Shown here piece by piece: positions 28,766 through 39,475 of a stretch of 64,000 nt of DNA. The stretch is from positions 744,001-808,000 of the forward strand of contig WLWP01000001.1 in assembly GCA_012103505.1 (NCBI GenBank), read 5' to 3'. The translations under genes and the position numbers were made by a program. The notes beneath the pieces were generated by a model. The model saw only the letters and a list, made by a program, of their open reading frames with translations, did no database searches and was not told where the DNA came from. The stretch is from Pseudomonadales bacterium (GTDB lineage: Bacteria; Pseudomonadota; Gammaproteobacteria; Pseudomonadales; Azotimanducaceae). Positions within the stretch are counted from its first letter, which is position 1. Each line of letters begins with the position of its first letter.

Positions 28766-29902
28766 ATGTTGCGGAAGCTCTCTTATTTAGTCATAAGCGT
28801 CGTGCTGAGTGCGCCAAGTTTTGCTGCGGTGCTACCCGAAGATCGAGCAGATGTCATGTACCACGGCTACGACGGCGGTGGACTTGAAGTAGTAGGGCCC
28901 TCCGTTTTAGTCCGCAAAGGTGTCAAAGACAAGGTTTCTATTTGGGCGAACTACTACGTCGACATGATCACCAGCGCCTCGATAGATGTGGTCTCTACCG
29001 CCAGTGAATACACTGAAGAGCGTGAAGAGAAGAGCCTCGGCGTCGACTATCTTTATGGCAAAACGTTCATGGGTTTGTCATACACTAATTCTGAAGAATC
29101 GGATTATTCCGCTCACTCTGTACGTTTTGGCATTAGCCAAGACTTCTTTGGTGACCTGACAACACTAGGCATTAGCTATGCGCGAGGCTTCGATACGGTC
29201 CGGCGTAATGGTGATGACACTTTCGAAGAAGAAACAGATAGGCAAACCTATCGTGTTGATTTAACGCAAGTCTTGACCCGTAACCTAATCGTCAACCTTA
29301 ACTACGAGGGTGTCACGGACGAAGGTTTCCTAAACAATCCGTACCGCCAAGTACGTTTTCTGGATCCAAGTGCTGCGTTGGGCTACAGCTATGAAGCTGA
29401 GCTATACCCACGAACGCGCACAAGCTCGGCGCAAGCGCTGCGAGCGATGTATTACCTGCCATATCGAGCATCGGTAAAAGCAGAGTTCCGTAATTACTCT
29501 GACTCCTGGGGAATAGGGGCAACCAACATGGAGTTGGCCTACACGCACCCATTTGGTGAGAGTGGTGTGGTCTTAGAGATGAAGTATCGTTTCTACGATC
29601 AGACATCTGCAGACTTTTATAGCGATCTTTTTCCACGCTCCAACGCGCAAAATTTTCTTGCCCGGGACAAGGAGCTTGCATCTTTCCAGACCCAGACTAT
29701 CGGTGCTGGTGTCAGCTATGAGTTCGACGCTAAATGGCTGCCATGGATTAAGCGCGGACAAGTAAGTTTATTTGTCGATTATATTGATTTTCAGTATGAC
29801 GACTTCCGCAACGTCACCGCGACAGGATTTGCACCTGGTCAAGAACCGGCCTACGGTTTTGATTCCACCGTTACTCGATTCTTCTTTTCTCTCTACTACT
29901 GA
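28766..29902 (+). CDS. DUF3570 outer-membrane protein
   Basis: The product is 378 aa from ATG 28766. A signal peptide (VVLSAPSFAA) is followed by EDRADVMYHGYDGGG, a family opening, and by a beta-rich body with many aromatic strands, ending FFFSLYY. DUF3570 proteins accompany DUF4266 lipoproteins, and this pair is kept here even though the DUF4266 gene carries a stop. In other genomes a thioredoxin-like gene and an ApbE flavin transferase often join the pair; neither is present locally. An outer-membrane role is inferred. Confidence 0.8.
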   Translation: MLRKLSYLVISVVLSAPSFAAVLPEDRADVMYHGYDGGGLEVVGPSVLVRKGVKDKVSIWANYYVDMITSASIDVVSTASEYTEEREEKSLGVDYLYGKTFMGLSYTNSEESDYSAHSVRFGISQDFFGDLTTLGISYARGFDTVRRNGDDTFEEETDRQTYRVDLTQVLTRNLIVNLNYEGVTDEGFLNNPYRQVRFLDPSAALGYSYEAELYPRTRTSSAQALRAMYYLPYRASVKAEFRNYSDSWGIGATNMELAYTHPFGESGVVLEMKYRFYDQTSADFYSDLFPRSNAQNFLARDKELASFQTQTIGAGVSYEFDAKWLPWIKRGQVSLFVDYIDFQYDDFRNVTATGFAPGQEPAYGFDSTVTRFFFSLYY

Positions 29903-29954
29903 TCTAGCGCACGGAGCCACGTCAGAATTCGACAACGGCGTTGAATCACACGCT

Positions 29955-29975
29955 ATTTGTCACACGATTTGTCAC
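29955..29975. repeat. Direct repeat ATTTGTCAC x2 upstream of nqr
   Basis: Two exact copies of ATTTGTCAC start at 29955 and 29967, 12 bp apart, within the 450-nt spacer 29903-30352. They lie about 40 bp upstream of the candidate promoter and could be an activator site. This is inference only. Confidence 0.35.
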
Positions 29976-30011
29976 GTTAGGATCCGAAAAGAAGACAAGA
30001 TCGTCAAATTA

Positions 30012-30041
30012 TTGGCATTGGCTCGCTAGGGTCTTTATAAT
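30012..30041 (+). promoter_or_regulatory. Candidate sigma-70 promoter for the nqr operon
   Basis: TTGGCA at 30012-30017 and a perfect TATAAT at 30036-30041 are separated by 18 bp. It lies about 310 nt upstream of nqrA, leaving a long leader. Within the leader, an imperfect inverted repeat (TGTCACCT and AGGTGTGACA) lies at 30222-30246. No other gene fills the spacer. Confidence 0.5.
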
Positions 30042-30352
30042 TCGCGCGGCCTTCCAGGGGTGGTTCTGTTATCGCCTACTTGTTTGTCCAAAACTCCGTT
30101 CGCTTACCGTCCAATCGGCTGTCTTTGTCAGCCAAAAACGAAGACGAGGGCTAGGATACTCTGAGACGTGAGAGAACTCAGAATTAGTGTCTAGACTTAG
30201 TCGAGGGAGTTGTGCAGATGGTGTCACCTCTTATACAGGTGTGACAGCGAATGAACAGGATGAACCCAAAGCAGGCTCGCGCAAAGAAAGCGCGCTGAAA
30301 CACGAAGTTTTATAACTTATCGAAGACTCAACAAGACAAGCTCAGAGCACGA

Positions 30353-31699
30353 ATGATCAAGCTAAATAAAGGGCTCACCCTTCCGATCGCCGGTTTGCCA
30401 ACACAAGCGATTGAGGATGGTAGGGCGATTCGCTCCGTTGCAGTGCTTGGTAACGACTATCCTGGGATGAAACCGACAATGGCGGTAGGTGAAGGGGAAA
30501 CCGTCACTAAGGGTCAGGTACTTTTCTCCGACAAAAAGAACGAAGGTGTCATTTACACTGCGCCTGCATCAGGCACAGTCACAGCGATAAACAGAGGTGC
30601 AAAGCGTGCTTTGTTGTCGGTAGTCATCGAAGTCGCTGATGATTCGCAAACGACGACATCTCAACCAACTGCCTATGAGGCATTTACTGACCTTACTCGA
30701 GAGGCAATTACCGAAATACTGGTTGCGTCCGGAGATTGGGTCGCGCTGAGGACCCGACCGTTTGCACGCGTACCTGCCATCGGTACGGCACCTAACTCGA
30801 TTTTCGTAACTGCTATGGACACCAATCCGTTGGCAGGTGATCCCGCTGTCATTATTAATGATAAGGCGAGTGAGTTTTCTGCCGGGCTCGAATTGCTCGC
30901 AAAGCTCACTGATGGTGGCGTGCATGTCTGCCACGCACCGGGGTTATTTTTGCCAACCGGCGAAGACGCCCGCATCGTCGCCCACGAATTCTCAGGGCCG
31001 CATCCGGCTGGCCTACCAGGCACACACATTCACTTTATCGATCCGGTCAGCACTAACAAGACAGTTTGGTACATCAACTATCAAGATGTGATCGCGTTCG
31101 GTCATCTCTTTCTTACTGGCTCAGTTCTAACAGAGCGGGTAGTGGCTTTGGCCGGTCCGGGTGTTGCGAATCCACGTCTGATAAAAACCGTTCAGGGCGC
31201 AAGTCTTGATGAGCTCACAGCAGGGGAGTTAAAAGGCACCGAACAGCGCGTTATCTCTGGCTCAGTTCTGGCTGGGCGGACGGCAGAAGGTCCAGAGGCC
31301 TATCTTGGTCGTTATCACAATCAGGTCTCCGTTCTGCCTGAGGACAAGGAGCGCCGATTGCTTGGCTATCTCACTCCGGGTGTGGACAGTCATAGCGTCT
31401 TCCCAATCTATCTCTCCAAGTGGCTGGGCGAGAAGAATATGAAATTCAGTACCAACACAAACGGCAGTCCAAGAGGGATGGTGCCGATAGGTACTTTTGA
31501 AGAAGTCATGCCTCTCGATATTTTGCCGACGCAATTGTTGCGTAGCCTGTTGGTTGGAGATTTGGAAACGGCTGTGAATCTTGGGTGTCTTGAACTTGAT
31601 GAAGAAGACATCGCGCTGTGTACCTACGCATGTCCTGGCAAATATGAGTATGGACCCGTGCTAAGAGATGTGCTCACGCAAATTGAGAAGGAGGGTTGA
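30353..31699 (+). CDS. nqrA: Na+-translocating NADH:quinone reductase subunit A
   Basis: NqrA is the peripheral quinone-interacting subunit of the sodium-pumping respiratory NADH dehydrogenase. At 448 aa it matches the family. It begins with [15 protein letters not shown], and contains [23 protein letters not shown] and ECxC-like [19 protein letters not shown] near the end. It opens a six-gene operon in the standard order A-F. The ATG has only a weak ribosome-binding site, although the upstream promoter candidate is good. Confidence 0.97.
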   Translation: MIKLNKGLTLPIAGLPTQAIEDGRAIRSVAVLGNDYPGMKPTMAVGEGETVTKGQVLFSDKKNEGVIYTAPASGTVTAINRGAKRALLSVVIEVADDSQTTTSQPTAYEAFTDLTREAITEILVASGDWVALRTRPFARVPAIGTAPNSIFVTAMDTNPLAGDPAVIINDKASEFSAGLELLAKLTDGGVHVCHAPGLFLPTGEDARIVAHEFSGPHPAGLPGTHIHFIDPVSTNKTVWYINYQDVIAFGHLFLTGSVLTERVVALAGPGVANPRLIKTVQGASLDELTAGELKGTEQRVISGSVLAGRTAEGPEAYLGRYHNQVSVLPEDKERRLLGYLTPGVDSHSVFPIYLSKWLGEKNMKFSTNTNGSPRGMVPIGTFEEVMPLDILPTQLLRSLLVGDLETAVNLGCLELDEEDIALCTYACPGKYEYGPVLRDVLTQIEKEG

Positions 31700-31700
31700 T

Positions 31701-32885
31701 ATGAGTTTGCGATCCTTCATGGACGACATCGCGCCAAATTTTGAAAAAGGTGGCAAATTTGAGTGGGCTTATCCAGCCTACGAAGCGATCGATACAGCGC
31801 TTTACACGCCTGGACAAGTCACCGGCGGCGCTGCTCATCTGAGAGACGGGTTAAATCTCAAGCGCATCATGATGACCGTTTGGTTTTGTGCATGGATCCC
31901 CGCGTTGGTGGGCAGCTATTTTATCGGGCTGCACGCACTGGAGGCTATGCAAGCAGCTGGGGTCAGCGAAGTGGAAGGCTGGAGAGGGATCTTTATTAAC
32001 TCCCTCACGGGTCTAAACCCAGCCAGCGTTTGGGATTGTGTGGTGCATGGTCTGGCATACTTTTTACCGCTATATATTGTGGTGTTTGGTGTCGGTATCG
32101 CCTTTGAAATATGGTTTGCCTCTGTGCGTGGCCATGAAGTCAACGAAGGCTTCTTCGTTACCTCGATTCTATTTGCGCTAACACTGCCACCTACGATCCC
32201 CCTATGGCTTGCTGGTCTTGGGATCATTTTCGGAGTCGTTATCGGCAAAGAGGTATTCGGTGGCACCGGTAAAAACTTCTTGAACCCAGCGTTAACTGGG
32301 CGAGCATTCCTATACTTTGCCTATCCAGCGTCGATGTCTGGAGATCAAATCTGGGTGGCAGTAGACGGCGTTACGCAGGCTACACCCTTGGGTAACGCGG
32401 CGCTTGGGCTTGATTATGGCTTGGAGTGGATGACCGCATTTGTGGGCATGATGCCGGGCTCAATTGGTGAAACTTCAACGCTCGCGATATTGATTGCGGC
32501 GTTGATCTTATGCCTAACGAAAATCGCGAGTTGGCGAGTGATGGCAGGCGTTTTTCTAGGTATGGCGCTAACGGCGAGCTTGCTCAATGTCATTCCTTCA
32601 ACAAATCCCATGTTTACCATGAGCCCGCAGTGGCACTTGGTTTTGGGTGGCTTTGCGTTTGGCATGGTCTTTATGGCAACAGATCCTGTATCTGCTGCGA
32701 TGACCAATACCGGACGCTGGTTCTATGGCGCACTCATCGGATTGATGTGTGTCCTAATACGGGTTGTGAATCCAGCGTTCCCGGAAGGCATGATGTTAGC
32801 CATTTTGTTTGGAAACTTGTTTGCGCCCCTGATTGACCACTTTGTGGTGCAGTCCAATATAAAGCGGAGGTTGGCCCGTGGCTAA
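31701..32885 (+). CDS. nqrB: Na+-translocating NADH:quinone reductase subunit B
   Basis: This membrane subunit of 394 aa carries a covalently bound FMN. It starts at ATG 31701 behind AAGGAGGG, inside the window after the nqrA stop. About ten hydrophobic helices are visible. The probable flavinylation threonine lies in [10 protein letters not shown], corresponding to the D-G-x-S/T-x-A-T segment of NqrB. MAxDPVSA ([11 protein letters not shown]) is the RnfD/NqrB signature. FMN attachment needs an ApbE enzyme, which is not encoded in this window. Confidence 0.97.
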   Translation: MSLRSFMDDIAPNFEKGGKFEWAYPAYEAIDTALYTPGQVTGGAAHLRDGLNLKRIMMTVWFCAWIPALVGSYFIGLHALEAMQAAGVSEVEGWRGIFINSLTGLNPASVWDCVVHGLAYFLPLYIVVFGVGIAFEIWFASVRGHEVNEGFFVTSILFALTLPPTIPLWLAGLGIIFGVVIGKEVFGGTGKNFLNPALTGRAFLYFAYPASMSGDQIWVAVDGVTQATPLGNAALGLDYGLEWMTAFVGMMPGSIGETSTLAILIAALILCLTKIASWRVMAGVFLGMALTASLLNVIPSTNPMFTMSPQWHLVLGGFAFGMVFMATDPVSAAMTNTGRWFYGALIGLMCVLIRVVNPAFPEGMMLAILFGNLFAPLIDHFVVQSNIKRRLARG

Positions 32886-33678
32886 TTTCGACAAAGACAG
32901 CTTGAGTAATACTTTTATCGTCGCGTTGGCCATGTGTTTGCTCTGCTCGATAATCGTTTCTGGTGTTGCGGTGGCGTTAAAACCAACCCAACAGGCGAAC
33001 AAAGAGCTCGACCAAAAGCAGAACATTCTTCGGGCCGCTGGCATGTTAGCCGAGGGTAGCAATCTCTCTGCAGAAGGACTGACCGTGGATGAGTTGTTTG
33101 CTGAATTCACTGTCCGCGTAGTGGATTTGGAGTCGGGCAATTTTTTGGATGATGTCGACGCCGGTTCTTTTGACCCTATAAAGGTAGCCAAGGACCCGAG
33201 TAGATCGATCGCACTGTCTTCGGATCAAGACATAGCGACCCTTCGCCGTCGAGAGAATATTTCCCTTGTTTACATCAAAACGGTCGACGACCAAATCGAC
33301 AAGTTGGTTTTGCCCGTACGCGGCTACGGCCTTTGGGGAACATTGTTCGGATACTTAGCACTAGATGCGGATCTCGAAACAGTATCCGGTTTGGGCTTTT
33401 ACTCCCACAAGGAGACCCCTGGGCTAGGTGGCGAAGTTGACAACCCCAATTGGAAGAAGCTTTGGCCAGGGGTTCAGCTCTTCGATAGCGCTGGTGATCC
33501 TGGTGTTCGTATCGTTAAACGGCGTTCTGTGGCTGGCAACGAGATGGCCGCGAGAGAAGTGGACGCGCTTTCCGGCGCTACTTTCACGACGCGCGGTGTA
33601 CAAAATTTGATCAATTTCTGGATTGGTGATTTGGGCTTTGGGCCAACGCTCCAGAAGTTAAAACTGGCTAATGGGTAG
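32878..33678 (+). CDS. nqrC: Na+-translocating NADH:quinone reductase subunit C
   Basis: NqrC is 266 aa with one N-terminal membrane helix (about residues 12-32) and a periplasmic domain bearing covalent FMN. The flavinylation motif SGATFTT is near residue 230 ([13 protein letters not shown]). [11 protein letters not shown] is also family-typical. The GTG start overlaps nqrB by 8 nt. Confidence 0.97.
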   Translation: MANFDKDSLSNTFIVALAMCLLCSIIVSGVAVALKPTQQANKELDQKQNILRAAGMLAEGSNLSAEGLTVDELFAEFTVRVVDLESGNFLDDVDAGSFDPIKVAKDPSRSIALSSDQDIATLRRRENISLVYIKTVDDQIDKLVLPVRGYGLWGTLFGYLALDADLETVSGLGFYSHKETPGLGGEVDNPNWKKLWPGVQLFDSAGDPGVRIVKRRSVAGNEMAAREVDALSGATFTTRGVQNLINFWIGDLGFGPTLQKLKLANG

Positions 33679-33686
33679 GCGGAACG

Positions 33687-34349
33687 ATGTCACAACAAAA
33701 TGAAGTACTCGTAGACCCGATTTTTAACAACAACCCGATTGCGTTGCAGGTACTCGGTATCTGTTCAGCTTTAGCGGTCACGATCAGCATGTCGCAAACC
33801 TTAGTTATGTGTGCGGCTGTGATATTTGTTACGACCTTTTCAAATCTAGCTGTGAGCTTGGTAAGAAATCGCGTGCCAACCAATATCCGAATTATTGTCC
33901 AGATGACGATCATCGCATCTCTGGTCATCGTCGTAGACCAAGTGTTGCAGGCAGTCGCCTATGACATTTCAAAGAGCCTATCCGTATTTGTCGGCCTGAT
34001 TATTACGAACTGTATTGTCATGGGCCGTGCTGAAGCATTCGCGATGCAGAATGGACCCTATCTTTCTGCGCTGGACGGGTTTGGTAATGCGTTAGGCTAT
34101 TCAGTGATTCTCATTGGGGTTGCACTAATCCGAGAGCCTCTCGGTGCAGGTACACTCATGGGTTACGAAATTTTACCGACAGTTAGCAACGGCGGCTGGT
34201 ACTACTCGAACGGTTTGCTACTACTTTCCCCAAGCGCATTTTTCATCATCGGCTTCTTTATCTGGGCGATCAGAAGTTGGAAGAAGGATCAGGTTGAAGA
34301 GCCCGAGTACGAGATTGCCGACAATGTGCAGTATCGGGAGGCAATGTAA
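33687..34349 (+). CDS. nqrD: Na+-translocating NADH:quinone reductase subunit D
   Basis: NqrD is a 220 aa integral membrane subunit with six helices; together with NqrE it forms the transmembrane Na+/iron-sulfur core. Conserved segments are [20 protein letters not shown] at the N-terminus and [14 protein letters not shown] in the middle, containing the conserved Cys of the intramembrane cluster. It lies 8 nt after nqrC, behind GGCGGAA. Confidence 0.97.
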   Translation: MSQQNEVLVDPIFNNNPIALQVLGICSALAVTISMSQTLVMCAAVIFVTTFSNLAVSLVRNRVPTNIRIIVQMTIIASLVIVVDQVLQAVAYDISKSLSVFVGLIITNCIVMGRAEAFAMQNGPYLSALDGFGNALGYSVILIGVALIREPLGAGTLMGYEILPTVSNGGWYYSNGLLLLSPSAFFIIGFFIWAIRSWKKDQVEEPEYEIADNVQYREAM

Positions 34350-34351
34350 GC

Positions 34352-34960
34352 ATGGAACATTTTCTCGGTATCTTCATAAGAGCCGTCTTCATTGAAAACA
34401 TGGCGCTGACGTTCTTTTTAGGGATGTGTACATTCATCGCGATTTCGAAAAAGATCAGCACAGCGATTGGTCTCGGCATCGCAGTGGTCGTCGTGCTTGG
34501 CATCACTGTTCCGGTCAACAATTTGATTTTCAATCATTTGCTCCGTGAAGGAGCCCTGTCTTGGGCTGGCTTTCCTGATGTTGATCTTAGCTTTTTGGGC
34601 TTTCTGTCTTATATCGGTGTGATTGCGGCGATGGTCCAGATACTTGAAATGGTCCTCGATAAGTATGTACCGGTGCTATACAACGCCCTCGGCGTGTTTT
34701 TACCGCTGATTACGGTTAATTGCGCCATCCTAGGTGCGTCTTTAATCATGATCGAACAAGATCAGACGTTTGCCGAGAGTGCTGTCTTCGGTCTAGGTGC
34801 TGGCGTCGGTTGGGCATTGGCGATCACGGCATTAGCGGGTGTAAGAGAAAAACTCAAGTACAGTGATGTTCCAGAAGGACTTCGCGGATTGGGTATCACC
34901 TTTATTTCAGTGGGGCTTTTGAGCCTCTGTTTCATGTCGTTTGGCGGCATCGACATTTAG
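34352..34960 (+). CDS. nqrE: Na+-translocating NADH:quinone reductase subunit E
   Basis: NqrE has 202 aa and six membrane helices. [19 protein letters not shown] near the N-terminus and [12 protein letters not shown] in the middle hold the conserved cysteines that face those of NqrD. It starts 2 nt after the nqrD stop, so translation is likely coupled. Confidence 0.97.
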   Translation: MEHFLGIFIRAVFIENMALTFFLGMCTFIAISKKISTAIGLGIAVVVVLGITVPVNNLIFNHLLREGALSWAGFPDVDLSFLGFLSYIGVIAAMVQILEMVLDKYVPVLYNALGVFLPLITVNCAILGASLIMIEQDQTFAESAVFGLGAGVGWALAITALAGVREKLKYSDVPEGLRGLGITFISVGLLSLCFMSFGGIDI

Positions 34961-34978
34961 CGGGTTTGGTTAGTTAGC

Positions 34979-36208
34979 ATGTTAGATACGACTGTTCTTC
35001 TAGGTGTTGTGATGTTTACAGCGACTGTGTTGTCGCTGGTGTTGATCATCTTGTTTGCTCGCGCGCAGCTAGTGAACTCGGGCGATGTGACGATTGAAAT
35101 AAACAATGACCCTGAAAAAACCATCCAAGTACCCGCTGGCGACAAGTTGCTCGGAACACTCGCAGCCAAAGGAATATTCCTCGCCAGTGCTTGTGGCGGT
35201 GGTGGAACCTGTGCCCAGTGTCGATGTCGGATTGTTGATGGCGGCGGCAGTATTCTATCGACTGAAGAAGGTCACTTTACTCGGGGTGAAATTAGAGAAG
35301 ATTGGCGTCTGTCCTGCCAAGTTGCTGTCAAGCAAGACCTCAAGATTGAAGTGCCAGAAGATGCAATTGGTGTAAAGCGTTGGGAGTGTGAGGTTACGTC
35401 GAACCCTAATGTGGCTACCTTCATTAAAGAACTCAACCTCAAGTTGCCGGAAGGCGAGAACGTGGCCTTTCGAGCCGGTGGATACGTTCAGCTTGAGATA
35501 CCGCCTTACGATATGGACTACAAAGAAATCGACGTGGAAGAGGAATATCACGAAGATTGGGACCGCTTTGATGTCTGGAAGTATCATGCGAAGACCGATG
35601 ACACGATGATTCGCGCCTACTCGATGGCAAATTATCCAGAAGAGCGGGGCATACTAAAGTTCAATATTCGCGTTGCGAGCCCACCTCCCGGTATGGATGT
35701 TCCGCCTGGCGCGATGTCCTCTTACGTCTTTAATCTCAAGCCAGGAGACAAGCTAACCGTATTCGGTCCGTACGGAGAGTTCTTTGTTCAAGATACACCT
35801 GCTGAAAAGATCTGGATCGGTGGCGGCGCTGGTATGGCGCCCCTGCGTTCACAAATATTTGATGAGATTAAGAGCAACAACTCTGAAGTGAAGATGAGCT
35901 ACTGGTATGGCGCGCGCTCCTTGCGGGAGATGTTCTATGTTGAAGAGTTCGATGATCTCGCCCGCGATCACGACAACTTCGAATGGCATGTCGCACTGTC
36001 TGATCCTCTGCCTGAGGATAACTTTGACGGGCATATTGGGTTTATCCACCAAGTAGTGCTCGACAACTACCTCAAAGATCATCCCAATCCAGAAGATTGT
36101 GAGTATTACCTATGTGGACCACCGCCCATGACCGCCGCGGTACTGCAGATGCTCGATGACTTGGGTGTTGAACCCGAGAATATCCACCTTGATGACTTTG
36201 GCGGCTAG
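34979..36208 (+). CDS. nqrF: Na+-translocating NADH:quinone reductase subunit F
   Basis: NqrF (409 aa) is the NADH-oxidising entry point. It has an N-terminal helix, a 2Fe-2S ferredoxin domain with [12 protein letters not shown] and a fourth Cys in RLSCQVAV, an FAD domain with RAYSMANYP, and an NADH domain with [15 protein letters not shown] and YYLCGPPPM. It ends the operon. The usual downstream apbE and nqrM are not found here, and the next gene points the other way. Confidence 0.97.
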   Translation: MLDTTVLLGVVMFTATVLSLVLIILFARAQLVNSGDVTIEINNDPEKTIQVPAGDKLLGTLAAKGIFLASACGGGGTCAQCRCRIVDGGGSILSTEEGHFTRGEIREDWRLSCQVAVKQDLKIEVPEDAIGVKRWECEVTSNPNVATFIKELNLKLPEGENVAFRAGGYVQLEIPPYDMDYKEIDVEEEYHEDWDRFDVWKYHAKTDDTMIRAYSMANYPEERGILKFNIRVASPPPGMDVPPGAMSSYVFNLKPGDKLTVFGPYGEFFVQDTPAEKIWIGGGAGMAPLRSQIFDEIKSNNSEVKMSYWYGARSLREMFYVEEFDDLARDHDNFEWHVALSDPLPEDNFDGHIGFIHQVVLDNYLKDHPNPEDCEYYLCGPPPMTAAVLQMLDDLGVEPENIHLDDFGG

Positions 36209-36209
36209 C

Positions 36210-36230
36210 ACGACTGAACAAGAGTCGTTT
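36210..36230 (+). terminator. Weak hairpin after nqrF
   Basis: ACGACT at 36210 and AGTCGT at 36223 form a 6-bp stem with a 7-nt loop, followed by TT then CCTT. It lies directly after the nqrF stop, between converging genes, and may terminate the operon, though the T run is poor. Confidence 0.35.
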
Positions 36231-36258
36231 CCTTAGAGCTAGTCTTTGGATGGTTACG

Positions 36259-37926
36259 CTAGTCTGCTAAGTCGGATTGAAAGGTCCCGTTAAAGCGGAT
36301 GCCAAAAAAGTCTCCGTCATGCCATACCGGCCGTTGCTCAGCATTCGCCACCGTGTCCAATATTTTGGCTTTCAAGTCAGCAAATTTAGCCCCTGCCTGC
36401 CAGTCTATGGGTTGAGTAAGATCATCCGAAGGCTGGTGGTAATGAGTTTCTAGGTGGGTCATATAGGCTTCGCCACCACCGTCCGCATGTCCAGTTGCAA
36501 GCATGACTGAAGGGATCCCTTCTTCAACGAAGCGGTAGTGGTCTGAACGAGTGAAAATGCCTTGTTCGGGAAACGGATCTGGCGAGACCTTAATACCCAT
36601 AGATTGCGCAGCGGTCTCGATAGCCTCATTCAATGTCGACCGAGCGCCGCCATAGACGATGACATCGGTGAAGTTATAGGTGAGTACCGGCATGTCTAAG
36701 TTGATGTTAGCGACCAGATTTTCTTTCGGGACTGTGGGATTAACGGCAAAGTATTGTGCACCCAGAAGCCCCTTTTCCTCGGCAGTTACCGCTAGGAAGA
36801 TGATGGTTCGGCGAGGCTGAGGACCTGCTTTGAGAAGTCTGGCTGCCTCGATCAAGGTAGCAACTCCAGCGGCATTGTCGAGGGCTCCATTGTTGATCGT
36901 GTCTTCGGCATCGATAGGCGAGACGCCAATGTGATCTAAGTGCGCTGTGAGCACGACGACTTCATCTTTCAGCAATGGGTCGCTGCCTTGGATAACTCCA
37001 ACGACGTTTGGCGACTCGATATCCTCGAGATCTGTGTTTGCACTTATGTTGATCGTGAGACCGGTATCAAACGTTGGAGTTACTCCACTGTCTGTTTGGG
37101 AAGCTTTGATGACTTCATCCCAATCTCGTTCGATGTGTTCGAATATCTTTTTAGCCCCAGCGATTGAGAAACTCGCGCCCCCAAGGAGGTTCGGCGAACG
37201 CGTGTAGATTTGGCCATGCTCGTCGAGCCATCCCATCCCCGCTGTATCGAGCATGCCGCTTTTGACAAAGCGAACGAATGGAAATATCGCTTCTGTTGTA
37301 GGCGTGGCCAAACTTGCGGTCCCGATGGCCCCACGAGCCGAGGCTTCGCGACGTTTTTGTGCACCGTAATAGGCTCGTTCTTCGCTCTGCAGATGGGTTG
37401 GGGTGTTGCGCAGCGTCATCACCACTTTGTCTTTCACATCCAGCCCGGCAAAGTCGTCACGATCATCAGCTTCGACCACCACGCCATATCCTGCAAAGAC
37501 GAGTGGGGCGCTGATGTTCACGACCGAATTGCCGACGTTGGCACCCACGACGTAGTCAACGTTTTCCATTAGGTCTAAGCTCACGCCAGCGCCATCTACT
37601 ATGGACAGAGAGATGGAGTCTCGATCGCGAATGCCTCGGCGCAGCGGTACTTGCTGGAAGTACGTGCCATCATCGCCACCCGGATCTAGTTGTAGTTCAA
37701 GAAAAGCGTCGGCCACATATTTTGCTGCAGTCTGGTACCCCGGGGTACCAGGCTCTCGGCCTAGCAGGTCATCACTCGCTAAGAAAGAAACGTGTTTTTT
37801 GAACAGTTCTGCGCTTGCTTGATTGTTGAGAGTCGACTGAGTTTCGGTAGTGGCCGTCGGTGTACAAGCGGTGACAGCGATCAGCAAACCGAGTCCAGTG
37901 AGCAAATACATTCTCTTTCGGTTCAT
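36259..37926 (-). CDS. M28-family metallopeptidase lipoprotein
   Basis: The product is 555 aa with a lipobox (LIAVTAC, about residue 21), so it is anchored to an envelope membrane. Zinc-site motifs of the M28 di-zinc aminopeptidases are visible: LTAHLDHIG (His, near 315), NNGALDNAAG (bridging Asp), VTAEEKGLLGAQYF (catalytic Glu and ligand), NINLDMPV (Asp) and RSDHYRFVEEGIPS (final His). A PA-like insert lies at about 145-190. It overlaps the upstream M81 gene by 4 nt. The likely role is periplasmic peptide trimming, last in a three-gene minus-strand operon. Confidence 0.9.
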   Translation of the reverse strand: MNRKRMYLLTGLGLLIAVTACTPTATTETQSTLNNQASAELFKKHVSFLASDDLLGREPGTPGYQTAAKYVADAFLELQLDPGGDDGTYFQQVPLRRGIRDRDSISLSIVDGAGVSLDLMENVDYVVGANVGNSVVNISAPLVFAGYGVVVEADDRDDFAGLDVKDKVVMTLRNTPTHLQSEERAYYGAQKRREASARGAIGTASLATPTTEAIFPFVRFVKSGMLDTAGMGWLDEHGQIYTRSPNLLGGASFSIAGAKKIFEHIERDWDEVIKASQTDSGVTPTFDTGLTINISANTDLEDIESPNVVGVIQGSDPLLKDEVVVLTAHLDHIGVSPIDAEDTINNGALDNAAGVATLIEAARLLKAGPQPRRTIIFLAVTAEEKGLLGAQYFAVNPTVPKENLVANINLDMPVLTYNFTDVIVYGGARSTLNEAIETAAQSMGIKVSPDPFPEQGIFTRSDHYRFVEEGIPSVMLATGHADGGGEAYMTHLETHYHQPSDDLTQPIDWQAGAKFADLKAKILDTVANAEQRPVWHDGDFFGIRFNGTFQSDLAD

Positions 37927-39455
37927 CTGGAAGTGCCTGTGGAAAATTCTTCACGTGTGACATTGCTCCCTTTGCCGTCGTCATCCAGCGGGTAAATGGG
38001 GCGTCGCACGTTAGCAAAAGTGACTTGCGAATAATCTGATGTACACACGCCTCGCCCTGCACACTCTATAATCTCTTTCGCGATGGGCTTAAAGCCAACA
38101 CGATAGTGTATGCGGCTCTTCAGCATCAGATATCTACGTTGGGTTGGCTCCATACCTAAGGCGCGAAAACACTCAGGGTCGTAGGGTTCGACGTGGCGTG
38201 AAACAACAGCAATGTCCACGGACCCGACGCTCAAGACTGCACTTCGACCCATATTGATTGTTAACCCGCGGGACATCTCGACGCGAGCCTTAAACTTGCC
38301 GTTGGAAATGAGTTTGACTTCGCCTGTCAGAGTAAGCGGGCTCGATTGAACTTCTAATGCGGGCATTTTTAATTTGCCGCCCAATTCCACTGTGACGGTG
38401 TTACCAACACCAGCGGCGATCATTTCTTCGACGACGGCTGGGTCGTAGAAGCCAAAGACAGCGACGTCTTCGATACCCGCATCAAGTATGGCGGCCAGAA
38501 CTTCCGTGGTGTCCATCGTGCCACCGCTCGCTGTGTTGTCGTAATGGTCTAGGAGAATTACAGGACCCTCCCCAGATGCTTGCGCTGCCTTGTCAGCACG
38601 AGCAAAGGACTGTTCCAAGGGTTCGATCTCATAAACAAATTTAGATCGTTCTTGCCATGCAAAGTCGAGCAAGCTTTTACAAACTGCCTGCGCCTTGGTC
38701 GCACTGTTGTCAGTAATCACAACGCATGACAAACCGGCGTCATGAATGTCAGCGTGCGGAAAGCCGGTAAACAAACTCACTCCGAGACAGTCCGTCGCTT
38801 CGTGCTCGCGTGTTTTTGCTTGTAGTTCGTCGTTTGGAAAATCATCCGTGCCCTGCCGCATGACGTGAGGGAGCATAGGTGCTTGTTCGAGATGCATGAC
38901 TGGTTTGCAACGACCTTCCAACATATCAAAGAAGATGTTTGCCGATCGTCTCGCAGTGCCATCCATGTCGATATGCGGATAGGTTTGGTAACCGGTTAGG
39001 ACGTCACAGTTAGCGAGCATTAGATTCGTGACATTGGCATGCATGTCTAGGGCCACGCAGACCGGCAGGGATGGGCACTCAGCACGAACTCTGCGCAATA
39101 GCTCGCCTTCACCGTCATCATGACTTTTGGTTGCCATGGCGCCGTGCAGATCGAGCAGTAGTGCATCAACCCTCTTAGCTAGTGAGACGATGTCGCTGCA
39201 CATGTACTCATATGCGTCATCTTCAACGCGACCACTGGGAGGTGCGCCAGCGGCGATGCCCATTTCAATCTCGGCGCCTCGCTGTGTTGCGACTTCTATG
39301 TAGCCCCCTAAGCAGGAGGCAGTGTCTGTGAACACATCGATCGCAGCTTGACCTTGCATAGGCGCGGCTCTCCCGCCGGAGAACCGCTCCAAGTCTGTCA
39401 TTACTGGAGAGAAGGTGTTGGTCTCGTGACTCATCATGGCAATGCCAACTTTCAT
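37923..39455 (-). CDS. M81 family (MlrC-like) metallopeptidase
   Basis: The protein is 510 aa from ATG 39455, chosen for the GAGGAG seven bases upstream; an ATG at 39509 would run into the selenoprotein gene. Family motifs are SHETNTFSPVMTDL, LDLHGAMATKSHDDGEGEL, ALDMHANVT, GYQTYPHIDM and LDHYDNTASGG. MlrC was named for microcystin-product hydrolysis, but most relatives have unknown substrates. It lies 20 nt after the GrdB-like gene and overlaps the M28 gene by 4 nt, so the three form one operon. Confidence 0.88.
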   Translation of the reverse strand: MKVGIAMMSHETNTFSPVMTDLERFSGGRAAPMQGQAAIDVFTDTASCLGGYIEVATQRGAEIEMGIAAGAPPSGRVEDDAYEYMCSDIVSLAKRVDALLLDLHGAMATKSHDDGEGELLRRVRAECPSLPVCVALDMHANVTNLMLANCDVLTGYQTYPHIDMDGTARRSANIFFDMLEGRCKPVMHLEQAPMLPHVMRQGTDDFPNDELQAKTREHEATDCLGVSLFTGFPHADIHDAGLSCVVITDNSATKAQAVCKSLLDFAWQERSKFVYEIEPLEQSFARADKAAQASGEGPVILLDHYDNTASGGTMDTTEVLAAILDAGIEDVAVFGFYDPAVVEEMIAAGVGNTVTVELGGKLKMPALEVQSSPLTLTGEVKLISNGKFKARVEMSRGLTINMGRSAVLSVGSVDIAVVSRHVEPYDPECFRALGMEPTQRRYLMLKSRIHYRVGFKPIAKEIIECAGRGVCTSDYSQVTFANVRRPIYPLDDDGKGSNVTREEFSTGTSR

Positions 39456-39475
39456 ACCGCGCTCCTCGCTAAGGC

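Noticed and set aside
30251-30298. A 15-codon basic frame (MNRMNPKQARAKKAR) in the nqr leader
   Set aside because: It is too short, has no good ribosome-binding site and nothing shows it is translated; a leader peptide is possible but unsupported.
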